47,560 nt of DNA from Candidatus Poribacteria bacterium (GCA_022821065.1 JAJEEK010000100.1:1-47560), one strand, 5' to 3'. Shown: positions 24,486 to 34,285, numbered from the stretch's first letter. Translations and numbers: made by a program. The notes: generated by a model from the letters alone, not told the origin.

Positions 24486-25229
24486 ATGCCAAACATTACA
24501 GAGATGACCCCTACCGAATTCCGAGAATTGCTCCACACGCTCGTCAACGAGGAACTCTTCAAATCGCGGGAACGCCTTGCTGTCTTACTCACGAAGGACA
24601 GCTCGCGAGAAGAACTGGATGCAGAATTCTTTCATTTTCACGGTGACTACGTGGATTTCGCATTTTGGTTAGAACAGTATGAAGAGGATCCGCTTGAAGG
24701 ACTCACGCCGGAGACACCACTCGCCAAAAAACTCAGACGGCAACGCGAATATATCCTCGCTAACCGGAAAACAACGCTCAAAGAGCGAAATTTCAGACGG
24801 ATGGGGCTTTACCTAAACAGCGATCCGATGCCGGAGAAAAAAATCACTGAATTACCGCTTGATGAATACCGAGTATTACTCCGATCCCTCGTTACCCAAG
24901 AGCTGTTCCCCGTACGTGAGCGGTTCGTTGCGTTGCTCAGTCAGAATCCATCAGATCAAGAATTAGACTTGGCATTTCGGGAACTTTATGTCGCTTATGA
25001 ACTTTTGGAAGTCGCCTTTGAGGACTATCACTACGATCCAGACGAAGGATTAGAGTTGCGACCCGAGTTTGCCGAAGAGTTAGAACAACGTATAGCCGAT
25101 CACGAAGCAGGAGAAGCGGAAATGTTTACGCTTGAGGAGGTTGCCAAAAAGTTCGGGGTGAAATTAAATATCTATCCGATATACGCGGACAGCAGTGTCA
25201 TGGAACAGTGCAGCGCGTTCATCGTTTGA
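24486..25229 (+). CDS. Protein with two tandem ~75-residue helical repeats
   Basis: A 247-residue soluble, acidic protein. Two clearly related units are visible: FRELLHTLVNEELFKSRERL, AVLLTKDSSREELDAEF (residues ~11-50) and YRVLLRSLVTQELFPVRERF, VALLSQNPSDQELDLAF (~123-162), so the gene arose by internal duplication. I know no family name. Its C-terminal FTLEEVAKKFGVKLN reads like a natural end, but the frame continues 19 codons into the antisense of the convergent amidohydrolase, giving a 66-bp tail-to-tail overlap. The ATG at 24486 is chosen because GGAG lies 6 bases upstream. Confidence 0.65.
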   Translation: MPNITEMTPTEFRELLHTLVNEELFKSRERLAVLLTKDSSREELDAEFFHFHGDYVDFAFWLEQYEEDPLEGLTPETPLAKKLRRQREYILANRKTTLKERNFRRMGLYLNSDPMPEKKITELPLDEYRVLLRSLVTQELFPVRERFVALLSQNPSDQELDLAFRELYVAYELLEVAFEDYHYDPDEGLELRPEFAEELEQRIADHEAGEAEMFTLEEVAKKFGVKLNIYPIYADSSVMEQCSAFIV

Positions 25230-26189
25230 GTAACCCGATGACAACCGTTTGAACGCATTATACATCACGTTGTAAGAAAATGAGACCTTATCGACCGGGA
25301 AATTGCTTTCAAACATACACCGCTCCGGACCAAACTGCTCGATACAATAATTCATAAAGGGTGCGATAGATTCCGCTAACGCCTCAGAACCGATCGGTTT
25401 TTCGCGTTCGTGCCAATCAAAACCGGTGCGCGGCATCCCGATACCGCCGAGTTTGATGTTAACGTTCGGGCATTCTGCCACAGCAGCGATACCGCGCCGC
25501 CAAGTCGCTAACACTTCATCATCCCTTCCACCGTAAGGACCGACCCGCAGCAATCCGCCGATATGATTAAGAATAATCGTCAAATCCGGTACGGCTTTCG
25601 CAAAATCGGCGAGTTCAGGGAGTTGAGGGAAAAACATCCACCCCTCGAAAGACATTCCCATACCTGCCAGTACCCGCGCACCCGCACGGAAATCCGCACG
25701 TCCGAGTTGTCCCGCTGTTCTGTATGCGGAAGTACCGCCTATCTCTGGATGTGGGTCCGAAGTAACAGAATGTCGGATACCGCGAAACCGATTCGGACTC
25801 GCCGCCAGTAAGGCTGCCAGTACAGGTTCGACGCGTTCACCCAAGTTCAGGTTGGCGTGTCCAACGATCGCAGCGGCAGCACGGCTCGTGCCGTATAGAC
25901 CGCTGGCACTCGCGGCGGCTAACCCTTGCACAAATTCGACTTCACCCACAGGACGCATCTCCTCAGGTCCATCAGCACGATACATCGCTCGCGCCTCAAC
26001 GAACACAGTGGAGCACACGTTATGTCCGCTATCAATATCGGCTATCAGTTCATGGAGCAGGTAGCGTTGGTAAGGGATACGTTCGGTTCGGAAATCCCAA
26101 AAATGGTGATGCGGATCGCAGATCGGGAGTTCCGGTTCAAGTGTCGGTTCTTCAGTTAAAGCGAGCCAGTCGTTGCCGCCATAAGGCAT
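25164..26189 (-). CDS. Amidohydrolase family (TIM-barrel metal hydrolase)
   Basis: A 341-residue protein of the amidohydrolase_2 / 2-pyrone-4,6-dicarboxylate lactonase-like group. It has the N-terminal metal motif ICDPHHHFWD, a central FRGIRHSV, the barrel strand LTIILNHIGG and the late block PERCMFESNFPVDK, where an Asp or Asn ligand is expected. Such enzymes hydrolyse or decarboxylate cyclic or aromatic acids; the substrate is unknown. The ATG at 26189 is preceded by TTGGAGA. Length is a little above the usual ~290. It is monocistronic. Confidence 0.88.
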   Translation of the reverse strand: MPYGGNDWLALTEEPTLEPELPICDPHHHFWDFRTERIPYQRYLLHELIADIDSGHNVCSTVFVEARAMYRADGPEEMRPVGEVEFVQGLAAASASGLYGTSRAAAAIVGHANLNLGERVEPVLAALLAASPNRFRGIRHSVTSDPHPEIGGTSAYRTAGQLGRADFRAGARVLAGMGMSFEGWMFFPQLPELADFAKAVPDLTIILNHIGGLLRVGPYGGRDDEVLATWRRGIAAVAECPNVNIKLGGIGMPRTGFDWHEREKPIGSEALAESIAPFMNYCIEQFGPERCMFESNFPVDKVSFSYNVMYNAFKRLSSGYSNDERAALFHDTAVRVYRIDI

Positions 26190-26393
26190 TATGAATATCT
26201 CCAATCTCTATAGTTGATTCGGGTTGTTTGTTGTGTTTCTCAAATACACTGTAGAGCATTTGCGCGTTTTTGTCAAGCAAGTTTTGATGCTTTGATTGTG
26301 CTTTTCTTGCTTATAAAATGTTTCTGTGTCATAATGAATGCTAAACAATGAAACCGCTCCTGGATTAACTTGGGTGAAGGGGTAATTTAAAAA

Positions 26394-29300
26394 ATGATGA
26401 ACCGATTAGATGACAACGATCCTCCGATTGCGTTTGAAAACTTAGAACGCAGGCGCAAACGTTCGTTTCCGGTTCTGAGTGTAGGTCTCTTATTCCTGTT
26501 TTCTCTCTTTATGATTACGGGGTGTGGTCCACTGGTGACCACCGACCCGCAATCCGGTGTTCCGATTGAGGAGCGCGATGCCAACTCGCGTCCGAAAAAG
26601 GTGTGGCCCGTGAAGCGGGTACTTGTCAGCAACGAAGTCAACTGTATTACCGCCGATTCGGAGAATGTATGGATTGCAACAGCACACGGGGTTTCACGCT
26701 GGGATCGTCAACACGATCATTGGCTACACTATACGATGGAAGATGGGTTAGCCAACGATAGGGTGAACGCCGTCGCCATTGACGGACAGTGGGTCTGGTT
26801 CGCTACCGATGAAGGCGTGAGTCGCTACGATAGGCAGACGGATACCTTTGCCACCTTCCGAACGATTGATGGTTTAGCAAGCGACCAGGTTTCCTCCATC
26901 GCCGTGGATGGGAACTACGTCTGGTTCGGAACATCTAACGGTCTCAACCGTTATGACAAAACGATTGACAGTTGGGCCGTCCGTACCCGAAAAGACGGCT
27001 TGGTCAGCAAAATAATTACAACCATCGCCGTCGAACCGGAATACGTCTGGATCGGCACCGATAGGGAAATCAACCCCGATCCGCACGGGTGGGACGAGGA
27101 CCCGAGGTTCAGCAGAGGCGGGGTGAGCCGCTACCATCGTGATACCGACTCATGGAATAACTACACGAAATCAGATGGCTTGATAGACAGCGAGATCGCT
27201 ACGATTGCAGTGGACGACGACAGCGTCTGGTTCGGGACGCAAAAAGAGGGGGTCAGTCAATACAATCAAGTCGACCAGACATTCATCAAAACATATACGA
27301 AAACCGACCTGCTGAAGAGCAATATGATGACCTCTATTCGTGCAGACGGTTTCCAAATCTGGTTTGGAACCGCCAATGCTGGGGTCCACCGATTCATCAA
27401 ACCTGTCAATACGTGGGTGCACTACACGAAAGCAGATGGATTGTCAAGCAATCATGTGAGTTGGATTACCACGCACGGCAATGATGTCTGGTTTGCAAGT
27501 AAAGAAGATGGGGTGAGCCGTTTCGATAAGGTGACAGGTGAATGGACAATTTACAAGCAAGCCGATTTTCTTGCCGACAACGATGTTCGTGCGATAACGC
27601 CGGATACCGACGGGAACCTCTGGATAGCAACCGTCTCCGGAATCTCGATCTACGCTCCACAAACGCGGAACTGGGAAACCATCTCGAAAGAAGATGGGCT
27701 GCCAACGCCATACATCACATCAATACTTGTTAGCCATCAATTCCCGTCAGCCGAAAGCCAAGAACCGAAAGCCGAAAGCCGTTCCCGCGTCTGGGTTGGG
27801 AGCGATCGAGGGCTTGGGACGCGGACCTATACAGGCAATGAATGGATGTTTCATACACCGCAAAATAGCAATCGGCAGTCAGCCGTCAGCGATCAGCGAG
27901 ATAGCGATCAGCCATCAGCCATCAGTGATCAGCAAAGAGATTCTCTTGCTGATAGCCGAAAGCCGAAAGCCGAAAGCCATCAGCCGAAAGCCATTCCCGA
28001 TGAAGCTTTCGTGACAGCAGTTGATACCGATGCCACACAGTCCGATCCTGTTATCTGGCTCGGTACCAGTTTGGGACCCGCCATGTATGACCCAACGTCT
28101 CAAGAATGGACGCAGCTTAAATTGCCGGAATCACCATCCGTTTCTGGGGAATCGGATTCTCCAAAAAATCCGATCATATTATCTGTGCTTGTTCGTGATG
28201 GCAGCGTTTGGTTCGGCGGTGCTAACGGTGTTTGGCGGTATTCGATCGCTGACAAGGAGATGCGCCCCGCCAACGACGGGCTTCCCAACGCTTATGTGAA
28301 TGTTCTACTGTCAACAGGTGAAGAAGTGGAAGGCACAATGTGGGTAGGCACACGCCAAGGGGTCGCAAAGTATAACAGTACCCAGCAGCGTTGGATACCG
28401 TTGTCCACCAGTAATAGTGAAAAGCATAAACAATTACCCGCACCTAATGTTACCGCACTCGCTTTTCGAGAGGGTGTCCTATGGATTGGCACACCGCAAG
28501 GCCTCAGAAGTTACGCAATCGAGACAAAAAAGTGGCGTTCTCTCGCAAACGTGCCCTATAACATTCGCGATATATTGTGTGAAGAAGATGGAACGCTTTG
28601 GATAGCGACAGACATCGGCCTCGTTGAATATCGTACCCGTGAAAAAACCAAAAACGTAGTGAAGGACGAATACACGGAAAAGCACGAAAATAAAGATTCA
28701 GATGAAGTAGCCCGTAACGTAGTGGAGGGCGGGTATACGGAAAAGCACGCGAATGCAGAAACCCACCTTGCCGAACCGCAAGGAAAAATTAAAAATATCG
28801 AACCGCAAGGAAAAATTAAAATACATCAATCCCGTCCGGTCCGGGAACCGTTCCTTGAAACACTTGTTTCAAACATTACGTTTGATGGTGATTACATCTG
28901 GTTCAGTAACTGGCGGGCTTCGCCGAACGGCGGTATCGTACGGTTTCATCGTCCGACAGAAACGTGGCGGCGTTTCACACGTCTGGATATTCTGCAGTCC
29001 ACTCAGAAAAGGTCCATGACGTTTGTGCGTTGGACTTATGTCGATACCGATGCCGTTTGGTTCACAACGGACTACGGCGTACTCCGTTACGATAAGATGG
29101 CGGATACGTGGCAGCATTTTACGACAGAAGATGGACTCTCTACGGACGATGTGGATAAGATTGCTGTCAGTGAGAAGAGCGTCTGGGTCATTCCGATGAT
29201 AGGTTTGGAGTTAAACCATTTTAATAAAGCGACGGGAGCATGGGCAATCGTAGAAGAAGAGGATAACCGCGAGATTGAGCGGATACAGTCACTTGGCGTT

Positions 29301-30941
29301 GATGGTCCAAATGTCTGGTTCGCTTCTGGGCGTGGGCTTACGCGCTACAATGAGGTGACACGTGAATGGAAGAATTTCGGACCCAGAGATGGACTCGCCG
29401 GTAGAGGCGCGGAATGGATTACTGTAGATGACGATTTCATCTGGGTTGCGCGTTCGGAATGGGACAGAGACAGCAACCGTCCACTCTCACGATACGATAA
29501 GAAAACGAAAGAGTGGACGACGTTTTCGACGAATGATGTACTCGCCGCGAAAACCATTAGACGCATTATCGCTACAGAGAAAGATGTCTGGATACTCTAC
29601 AGACCTTGGGATGACGCAGGTGTCACCCGATACGACCGGCGTACAAAGGAGTGGACGACAATCCGATCCGGGCGCGGAACGCTCGAACTCGCAGCCGATG
29701 ACGACTATCTCTGGCTCGCTGCACCCAACGAAGGGCTACGACGATTCCATTTCGCATCCGGCACATGGACAACATTTAAAGACATCAAAGGACTCCTCCA
29801 TAATCATGTCGGGGAGTATGGGCTGGCGGTCGATGAAGACTATGTATGGGTCGGAACCTTGCGCGGGCTTTCACGTTATGACAAGCGGAAGGAATCCTGG
29901 ACCCCTCTGACAGCACAGCCGACTCTCCTCGGACGCACCATCCGGACTGTTGATACAGATGAACGGTTCGTCTGGGTCGGCTCCGATAAAGGGATGTCTC
30001 GCTACGATAAGGTGTTTGGCACTTGGAAAAATTATCGGCAGGAGGGTGGATCCGAAAACATAGAAACACACGGCGGGCATTGGCACCGGCATGGACGAAA
30101 AAAGAGAGGTTCACTCTCCGATAACGTCGTCAGTTCTATTGTCACCGATGAACAATACGTCTGGGTCGGCACACGCGACGGCGCGAACCGATTTGATAAG
30201 ATCGCTTTGCGCTGGGATCAATACAGAACCGAGCACGGGTTGCCTGCAAATAATATAACTTCTGTCAGCAGCGACGGCAATAGCATCTGGGTCGGCACGA
30301 ATTCCGGGATCGGAAAATATCCGCGCACTGCCGATGACCTCAACGCATGGATTACTTACACATCTGGCACTGAAATCCAACCCTCCGCCGTATCTAAGGA
30401 GTTCGCTGAATCCTTGGTTACCGACCAAATTTGGTGTATCACCGCGAGTAAGCGACACGTCTGGGTCGGGACACGCCGAGGCGTCAGCAAATACGATGTC
30501 CGGAGAGACATCTGGAAAACAATCACTGTCGAAGATGGACTCGCGAGCGATGAAGTCAGCTGCATCGCTATTGATGGCGATAGCGTCTGGTTCGGCAGTG
30601 ATCGCGGGGTGACGCTCTATAATGAAAAGACAGAGGTTTGGGCTGCCTATACAACGGAAGATGGACTCGCGAGCGACAAGGTTACCACTATCGGTGTGGA
30701 TGGCACAGAGGTCTGGATCGGCACTTACAATGCCGGGGTCAGTCGGTTTGATCAATTGACGAATACCTGGACGACTTACACGCGAGATGACGGTTTGGCG
30801 CATAACGGTATTCTTTCCATGGTTATTGGTCGTAAATACGTCTGGTTCGGCACCTATCGCGGGTTGAGCCGCTTTGATAAACGCACGGGAACCTGGACAA
30901 CCTTCACAGAATCCTACGGACCGGAGGATATTTTGAGATAG
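26394..30941 (+). CDS. Giant propeller-repeat lipoprotein (about 29 repeats)
   Basis: A 1515-residue lipoprotein. A membrane segment at residues ~24-43 ends in lipobox MITGC. The rest is ~29 repeats of the two-component-regulator propeller type, each with a consensus like VWFGT..GVSRYDK.T..W..YT..DGL.SD.V, enough for about four seven-bladed propellers. Unlike hybrid two-component sensors, there is no kinase domain. It is probably a surface sensor or binding scaffold. Three linkers interrupt the pattern: residues ~447-465, ~490-537 (rich in SAVSDQ, PSAISD, RKPKAES) and ~746-819. The first two are read from the same CAGTCAGC-type simple repeats that occur between genes. The barrel gene starts 103 bp downstream. 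Confidence 0.88.
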   Translation: MMNRLDDNDPPIAFENLERRRKRSFPVLSVGLLFLFSLFMITGCGPLVTTDPQSGVPIEERDANSRPKKVWPVKRVLVSNEVNCITADSENVWIATAHGVSRWDRQHDHWLHYTMEDGLANDRVNAVAIDGQWVWFATDEGVSRYDRQTDTFATFRTIDGLASDQVSSIAVDGNYVWFGTSNGLNRYDKTIDSWAVRTRKDGLVSKIITTIAVEPEYVWIGTDREINPDPHGWDEDPRFSRGGVSRYHRDTDSWNNYTKSDGLIDSEIATIAVDDDSVWFGTQKEGVSQYNQVDQTFIKTYTKTDLLKSNMMTSIRADGFQIWFGTANAGVHRFIKPVNTWVHYTKADGLSSNHVSWITTHGNDVWFASKEDGVSRFDKVTGEWTIYKQADFLADNDVRAITPDTDGNLWIATVSGISIYAPQTRNWETISKEDGLPTPYITSILVSHQFPSAESQEPKAESRSRVWVGSDRGLGTRTYTGNEWMFHTPQNSNRQSAVSDQRDSDQPSAISDQQRDSLADSRKPKAESHQPKAIPDEAFVTAVDTDATQSDPVIWLGTSLGPAMYDPTSQEWTQLKLPESPSVSGESDSPKNPIILSVLVRDGSVWFGGANGVWRYSIADKEMRPANDGLPNAYVNVLLSTGEEVEGTMWVGTRQGVAKYNSTQQRWIPLSTSNSEKHKQLPAPNVTALAFREGVLWIGTPQGLRSYAIETKKWRSLANVPYNIRDILCEEDGTLWIATDIGLVEYRTREKTKNVVKDEYTEKHENKDSDEVARNVVEGGYTEKHANAETHLAEPQGKIKNIEPQGKIKIHQSRPVREPFLETLVSNITFDGDYIWFSNWRASPNGGIVRFHRPTETWRRFTRLDILQSTQKRSMTFVRWTYVDTDAVWFTTDYGVLRYDKMADTWQHFTTEDGLSTDDVDKIAVSEKSVWVIPMIGLELNHFNKATGAWAIVEEEDNREIERIQSLGVDGPNVWFASGRGLTRYNEVTREWKNFGPRDGLAGRGAEWITVDDDFIWVARSEWDRDSNRPLSRYDKKTKEWTTFSTNDVLAAKTIRRIIATEKDVWILYRPWDDAGVTRYDRRTKEWTTIRSGRGTLELAADDDYLWLAAPNEGLRRFHFASGTWTTFKDIKGLLHNHVGEYGLAVDEDYVWVGTLRGLSRYDKRKESWTPLTAQPTLLGRTIRTVDTDERFVWVGSDKGMSRYDKVFGTWKNYRQEGGSENIETHGGHWHRHGRKKRGSLSDNVVSSIVTDEQYVWVGTRDGANRFDKIALRWDQYRTEHGLPANNITSVSSDGNSIWVGTNSGIGKYPRTADDLNAWITYTSGTEIQPSAVSKEFAESLVTDQIWCITASKRHVWVGTRRGVSKYDVRRDIWKTITVEDGLASDEVSCIAIDGDSVWFGSDRGVTLYNEKTEVWAAYTTEDGLASDKVTTIGVDGTEVWIGTYNAGVSRFDQLTNTWTTYTRDDGLAHNGILSMVIGRKYVWFGTYRGLSRFDKRTGTWTTFTESYGPEDILR
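27864..28000 (+). repeat. Repeat G inside the propeller gene
   Basis: Runs of cagccgtcagcgatcagcg, agccatcagccatcagtgat and gccgaaagccgaaagcc are translated in frame. ATCAGCAA...TTGCTGAT (about 27927-27952) forms a hairpin. A shorter similar stretch is at 27732-27786. Confidence 0.7.
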
Positions 30942-31030
30942 CAGTCAGCAGTCAGCAATCAGCAGTCAGCAAAGAGAGGTTGGGTTCATTCGGCATCTCT
31001 TAACTGAAAACTGATGGGAACCGATTGCTA
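30942..31030 (+). repeat. Repeat G between propeller and barrel genes
   Basis: The stretch begins cagtcagcagtcagcaatc right after the stop codon and continues with 'ttaactgaaaactgatggg'. It is the same simple-repeat class that entered the propeller gene. Confidence 0.65.
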
Positions 31031-31044
31031 ACAGCCAATGAGAT

Positions 31045-32997
31045 ATGAAAATAAGAAAAGGTTTCCAAAAGTGCCTAATCCCTGGCTTCCTCCTTCTAAT
31101 GTTAAATTATTTACTCGTGTTCCGCGCGGAGGCAGAAGACGTTTACAGTCTATTTGGCAAGCTATTCTTATCTGGACGTGTCGAATATGATTTCACGAAC
31201 CGACGGAACTTCCTCGCGAGTACAGAGAATGAACAAGTCAGGCAAGACAATTTCGATTTTGATCGCCTCTTTCGGCGCGGCTTTCACAGCGTTATGGTGA
31301 TTGAAGAAACCGCGGGAAGCGTCAAAAATATCCTAAGCCTCGGAGAAGTTCCAACGACCTTCACGAAATTTACCTTCGATCAGATTGACTTGAGCGGTGT
31401 CCGTTGGGAAGTTCGATCCAACTATACAGATTGGACGATCCTAATGGTACCGGGGCTGCTGAACCGCCTGAACGGTCAAGAGGAGCAGAGAGAAGGTTCG
31501 GGGATCGGCTTACGCGAAGTAACAAAGTTCGGCAAGTCGCAGCTCGGGCTTTCTTGGTATTTCCGTGAGGTTTCCGTATGGGCAGTGGATTTAGAGACCA
31601 ATTTCACCAATTACGGTGTGAAAGCTGAGGTGGCTATCACACCGAAAAGCGCATTGCAAAAGAATTTAGGATCAAGGTTCGACGCGACGACAACAGTTTT
31701 CAAAGCCTTCCAAACCGTCGGTGATACGATCTTTCAGGCAGAAGCGTTTCGCGTCGGTCCACAGTTCGATGCCTCCCGCTCCGTCGGAGACAACGATGAC
31801 CAAGACCGCTACTCCGATAACACGTTCCTTGATCCACCTTCACTGATTATTCCGGGCGACTTGGATAAAAACAACAACGGTATCTTTGACTATGAGGACG
31901 ACATTCTGCTCTTTGATGTCGATGAGGATTTCCTTGACGAAAGTGATCGGAACAACAACGGCATCCGAGACGAGGAGGAGAATGATAAGGACCCCAATTA
32001 TGAATTTGATGTTGGATTGCGGGGCGTGCGCCTCTTTATGGACCGCGAGATAAGTCGGCGAGAGAGTGTTATTAACCTTGATCTTGGGCTACAGATAGAG
32101 GAGAACCTAAGACTCAGAAATATCCCGACGTCAACCAAAGCGTTCGCGAATCTCGTTTACCGGAAAGAACTTGATCGGGCTTCTTCACTCATTTTCGAGA
32201 ATGAACTTAAACTGGTAAAGGATAAAATCCCCGACGAAACGTGGTATTATGCCGGGTTTTTGGGACGACAAGACGAACGCCTCTATCGAGCCCAACCCGA
32301 AATCCAGAAAATGGAGGCGAACGGAGACCTGCAATTCTTTTATGTTGATGGTGGTGTTGAAGTCGAAAAACGACGCAGGGACCCCTTATTGATGCAGAAC
32401 GACCTCATTAATACCGCCAAAATTACGTATGAATACCTCGGAATCGATCGGATGGTCACGACGGCTCGCGCGAAAATTCAGTATGACTTCGATTTTGACA
32501 GGGATAATGAGCACTATGAAGTCGGGATTTTCAAAACCCTCTACCGTTTGCGTCCCTCCAAATCGCTGGAGATTAGTCCCATGTTCAAGTATACCATCCG
32601 CAACGGTTTTCGGATGGCAGAGGACCGGATCGAATATCTCCCGCTAAGTGCCGAAATTGACGGCGAGGAGATAGCCCGTGGACTCCGATTACGTGAAATT
32701 GAACGGACGCACGTGCGGGATATGGCGCCAGCACTGATCCTCAAGGTCGTCTATCAGTTCACAAAAACCATCAAACTCACGGGTGGCGGTCAAATCCTCT
32801 GGTTCAATGATATGCGAGATGATGATAACGATTTTGTCCGTCAAGCGTTATTGGTTGAAATGGAAAAAAGTTTTGTGGCTTACGAGAAACAGATGTTTCT
32901 GCATATCGGCGCACGATACATAGATCAGCGCGCAATCGGGGAAGTTAACGATCAGAACTACATGGAAATTTTTGTACGCGTCTTTGGAAAATTCTAA
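31045..32997 (+). CDS. Outer-membrane beta-barrel protein with calcium-binding insert
   Basis: A 650-residue exported protein. A signal peptide ends near residue 30 (FRAEAE). Long alternating amphipathic strands run to the C-terminus, which ends VRVFGKF with the terminal aromatic of BAM substrates. Around residues 270-315 there is an acidic insert with two EF-hand/thrombospondin-3-like loops, DLDKNNNGIFDYEDD and DRNNNGIRDEEEND, likely to bind calcium outside the cell. I cannot assign a substrate. It lies directly after the giant propeller lipoprotein, and the two may form an outer-membrane pair. Confidence 0.75.
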   Translation: MKIRKGFQKCLIPGFLLLMLNYLLVFRAEAEDVYSLFGKLFLSGRVEYDFTNRRNFLASTENEQVRQDNFDFDRLFRRGFHSVMVIEETAGSVKNILSLGEVPTTFTKFTFDQIDLSGVRWEVRSNYTDWTILMVPGLLNRLNGQEEQREGSGIGLREVTKFGKSQLGLSWYFREVSVWAVDLETNFTNYGVKAEVAITPKSALQKNLGSRFDATTTVFKAFQTVGDTIFQAEAFRVGPQFDASRSVGDNDDQDRYSDNTFLDPPSLIIPGDLDKNNNGIFDYEDDILLFDVDEDFLDESDRNNNGIRDEEENDKDPNYEFDVGLRGVRLFMDREISRRESVINLDLGLQIEENLRLRNIPTSTKAFANLVYRKELDRASSLIFENELKLVKDKIPDETWYYAGFLGRQDERLYRAQPEIQKMEANGDLQFFYVDGGVEVEKRRRDPLLMQNDLINTAKITYEYLGIDRMVTTARAKIQYDFDFDRDNEHYEVGIFKTLYRLRPSKSLEISPMFKYTIRNGFRMAEDRIEYLPLSAEIDGEEIARGLRLREIERTHVRDMAPALILKVVYQFTKTIKLTGGGQILWFNDMRDDDNDFVRQALLVEMEKSFVAYEKQMFLHIGARYIDQRAIGEVNDQNYMEIFVRVFGKF

Positions 32998-33005
32998 TAA
33001 AAATA

Positions 33006-33127
33006 CAGGACTTACGCAGGCTGCTCTTTCGTACCACAAACTGTTAGTTTGTGCTGCCAAAACGCTGTGTTTTCCGAAAACTTTCATCTAACAGAACCAC
33101 CTACTGTTAAAAGTGCGTAAGTCCTGA
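33006..33127 (+). repeat. Repeat B, complete
   Basis: Termini AGGACTTACGCA and TGCGTAAGTCCT; CACAAACT..AGTTTGTG inside. The rest of the 32998-33424 gap has an 18-bp perfect palindrome GAAAATGT-AC-ACATTTTC (33136-33153) and a degenerate 'cccgtaggggcgg' palindrome near 33323. Confidence 0.8.
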
Positions 33128-33135
33128 AAAATAGT

Positions 33136-33153
33136 GAAAATGTACACATTTTC
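33136..33153. promoter_or_regulatory. Perfect 18-bp palindrome
   Basis: GAAAATGTACACATTTTC is fully self-complementary, about 270 bp before the LamG 3 gene. It could be an operator or part of a terminator for the barrel gene; no T-run follows, so the terminator role is weak. Confidence 0.4.
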
Positions 33154-33424
33154 CATCGCAATCCTGCTGTTTTACGCGCGTTTTCGTTTAATGCGAGACC
33201 GAACCGGATTTTAGCGAGAAATCTTGGATACGCCAGAACCGCTCTTCAGTCGCGTAGCGTTTATTTGCTTGGGTGTTTCTTCAGCATCTGTGTAGAAAAG
33301 CGTTTGTCCCAATTCTTTAGCCCCGTAGGGGCGGCACCTACTATTAATCCTAAATTTTACTATAAAAGTAGCAATCCATCTGAAAAGAGGAAGTCGTAAT
33401 CAAACATGACTAAAAGGAGGCACC

Positions 33425-34285
33425 ATGTTTTTTGCAAAACGGTATCTGAATTACATCCTTACGGCAAGCACTGTTATCGTGCTGAGTTTCGCTATAATAG
33501 TGACAAGTGATGCGAAGATTGATAAAAATACGATTCAAGGGATGTGGACATTTGAAGAAGGCAAAGGCGAAACCGTTACCGATCTTTCTGGAAACGGTAG
33601 CGACGGCGTATTTGTTGGCGATGTCAAATGGGCAAAAGCCAAATTCGGCGGCGGAATAGAGTTCAGCGGCGTTGATGCCCAAAACCATGTACGTATCGGG
33701 ACGAAAGGCGATGCTGATAGTTTGGCAGCCTTGAATTTCAAGGACTCCAAGGGTTTCTCGATCCATGCTTGGATATACGCAACGGTCCCCCCGAACGGAA
33801 AATGCGTTATATGGAAAGGACAGGGATGCTCAACCTGGTCGCAGTATCTACTTGGAACCGGTGCGCATGAAAATGTCGGTGGCAGAATTAACCAAGCTTC
33901 GTTTCATTATCGGATCAAGAGCGCGCCTGAAAGATTTGAAGCACTCGGAGATCCGCTTCCCGTAAATGAGTGGGTTCACCTCGTCGGGGTGTGGGATGGC
34001 GCGAAAATCCACATCTACGTGGATGGTGAACTACAGAACAGCGCAGACGCAGTCGGACAACCTTGGGATTCCCCTGAAGCGGTCTACATCGGCGCAGATC
34101 AAGGGTGTAATGCCGGTAAGGGAAGGTGTCATTTCGGTGGAATCATTGATGAAATCGTCATCTTTAATGTCCCACTCTCCAAGGATGAAGTTAAATCACT
34201 CGGCAATGGAATTGAAGGGGTTTTCGCGGTCGATGCTGCAGGCAAAGCCACCACCACTTGGGGTAAACTTAAATCAACACAATAG
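33425..34285 (+). CDS. Secreted LamG domain protein 3
   Basis: A 286-residue exported protein. The signal peptide ends near residue 30 (VTSDA). One LamG domain follows (GMWTFEEGKGETVTDLSGNG, FGGGIEFSGVDAQNHVRIGT, GFSIHAWIYA, NEWVHLVGVWDGAKIHIYVD, GGIIDEIVIFN). The tail FAVDAAGKATTTWGKLKSTQ matches the tails of LamG 1 and 2. AAGGAGG lies just before the ATG. It is monocistronic and presumably surface-exposed, with a glycan or protein ligand. Confidence 0.87.
   Translation: MFFAKRYLNYILTASTVIVLSFAIIVTSDAKIDKNTIQGMWTFEEGKGETVTDLSGNGSDGVFVGDVKWAKAKFGGGIEFSGVDAQNHVRIGTKGDADSLAALNFKDSKGFSIHAWIYATVPPNGKCVIWKGQGCSTWSQYLLGTGAHENVGGRINQASFHYRIKSAPERFEALGDPLPVNEWVHLVGVWDGAKIHIYVDGELQNSADAVGQPWDSPEAVYIGADQGCNAGKGRCHFGGIIDEIVIFNVPLSKDEVKSLGNGIEGVFAVDAAGKATTTWGKLKSTQ

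Noticed and set aside
30111..30803. 230-codon antisense frame in the propeller gene
   Set aside because: Its regular 50-residue pattern (ADPDA...) is only the reverse of the propeller repeats.
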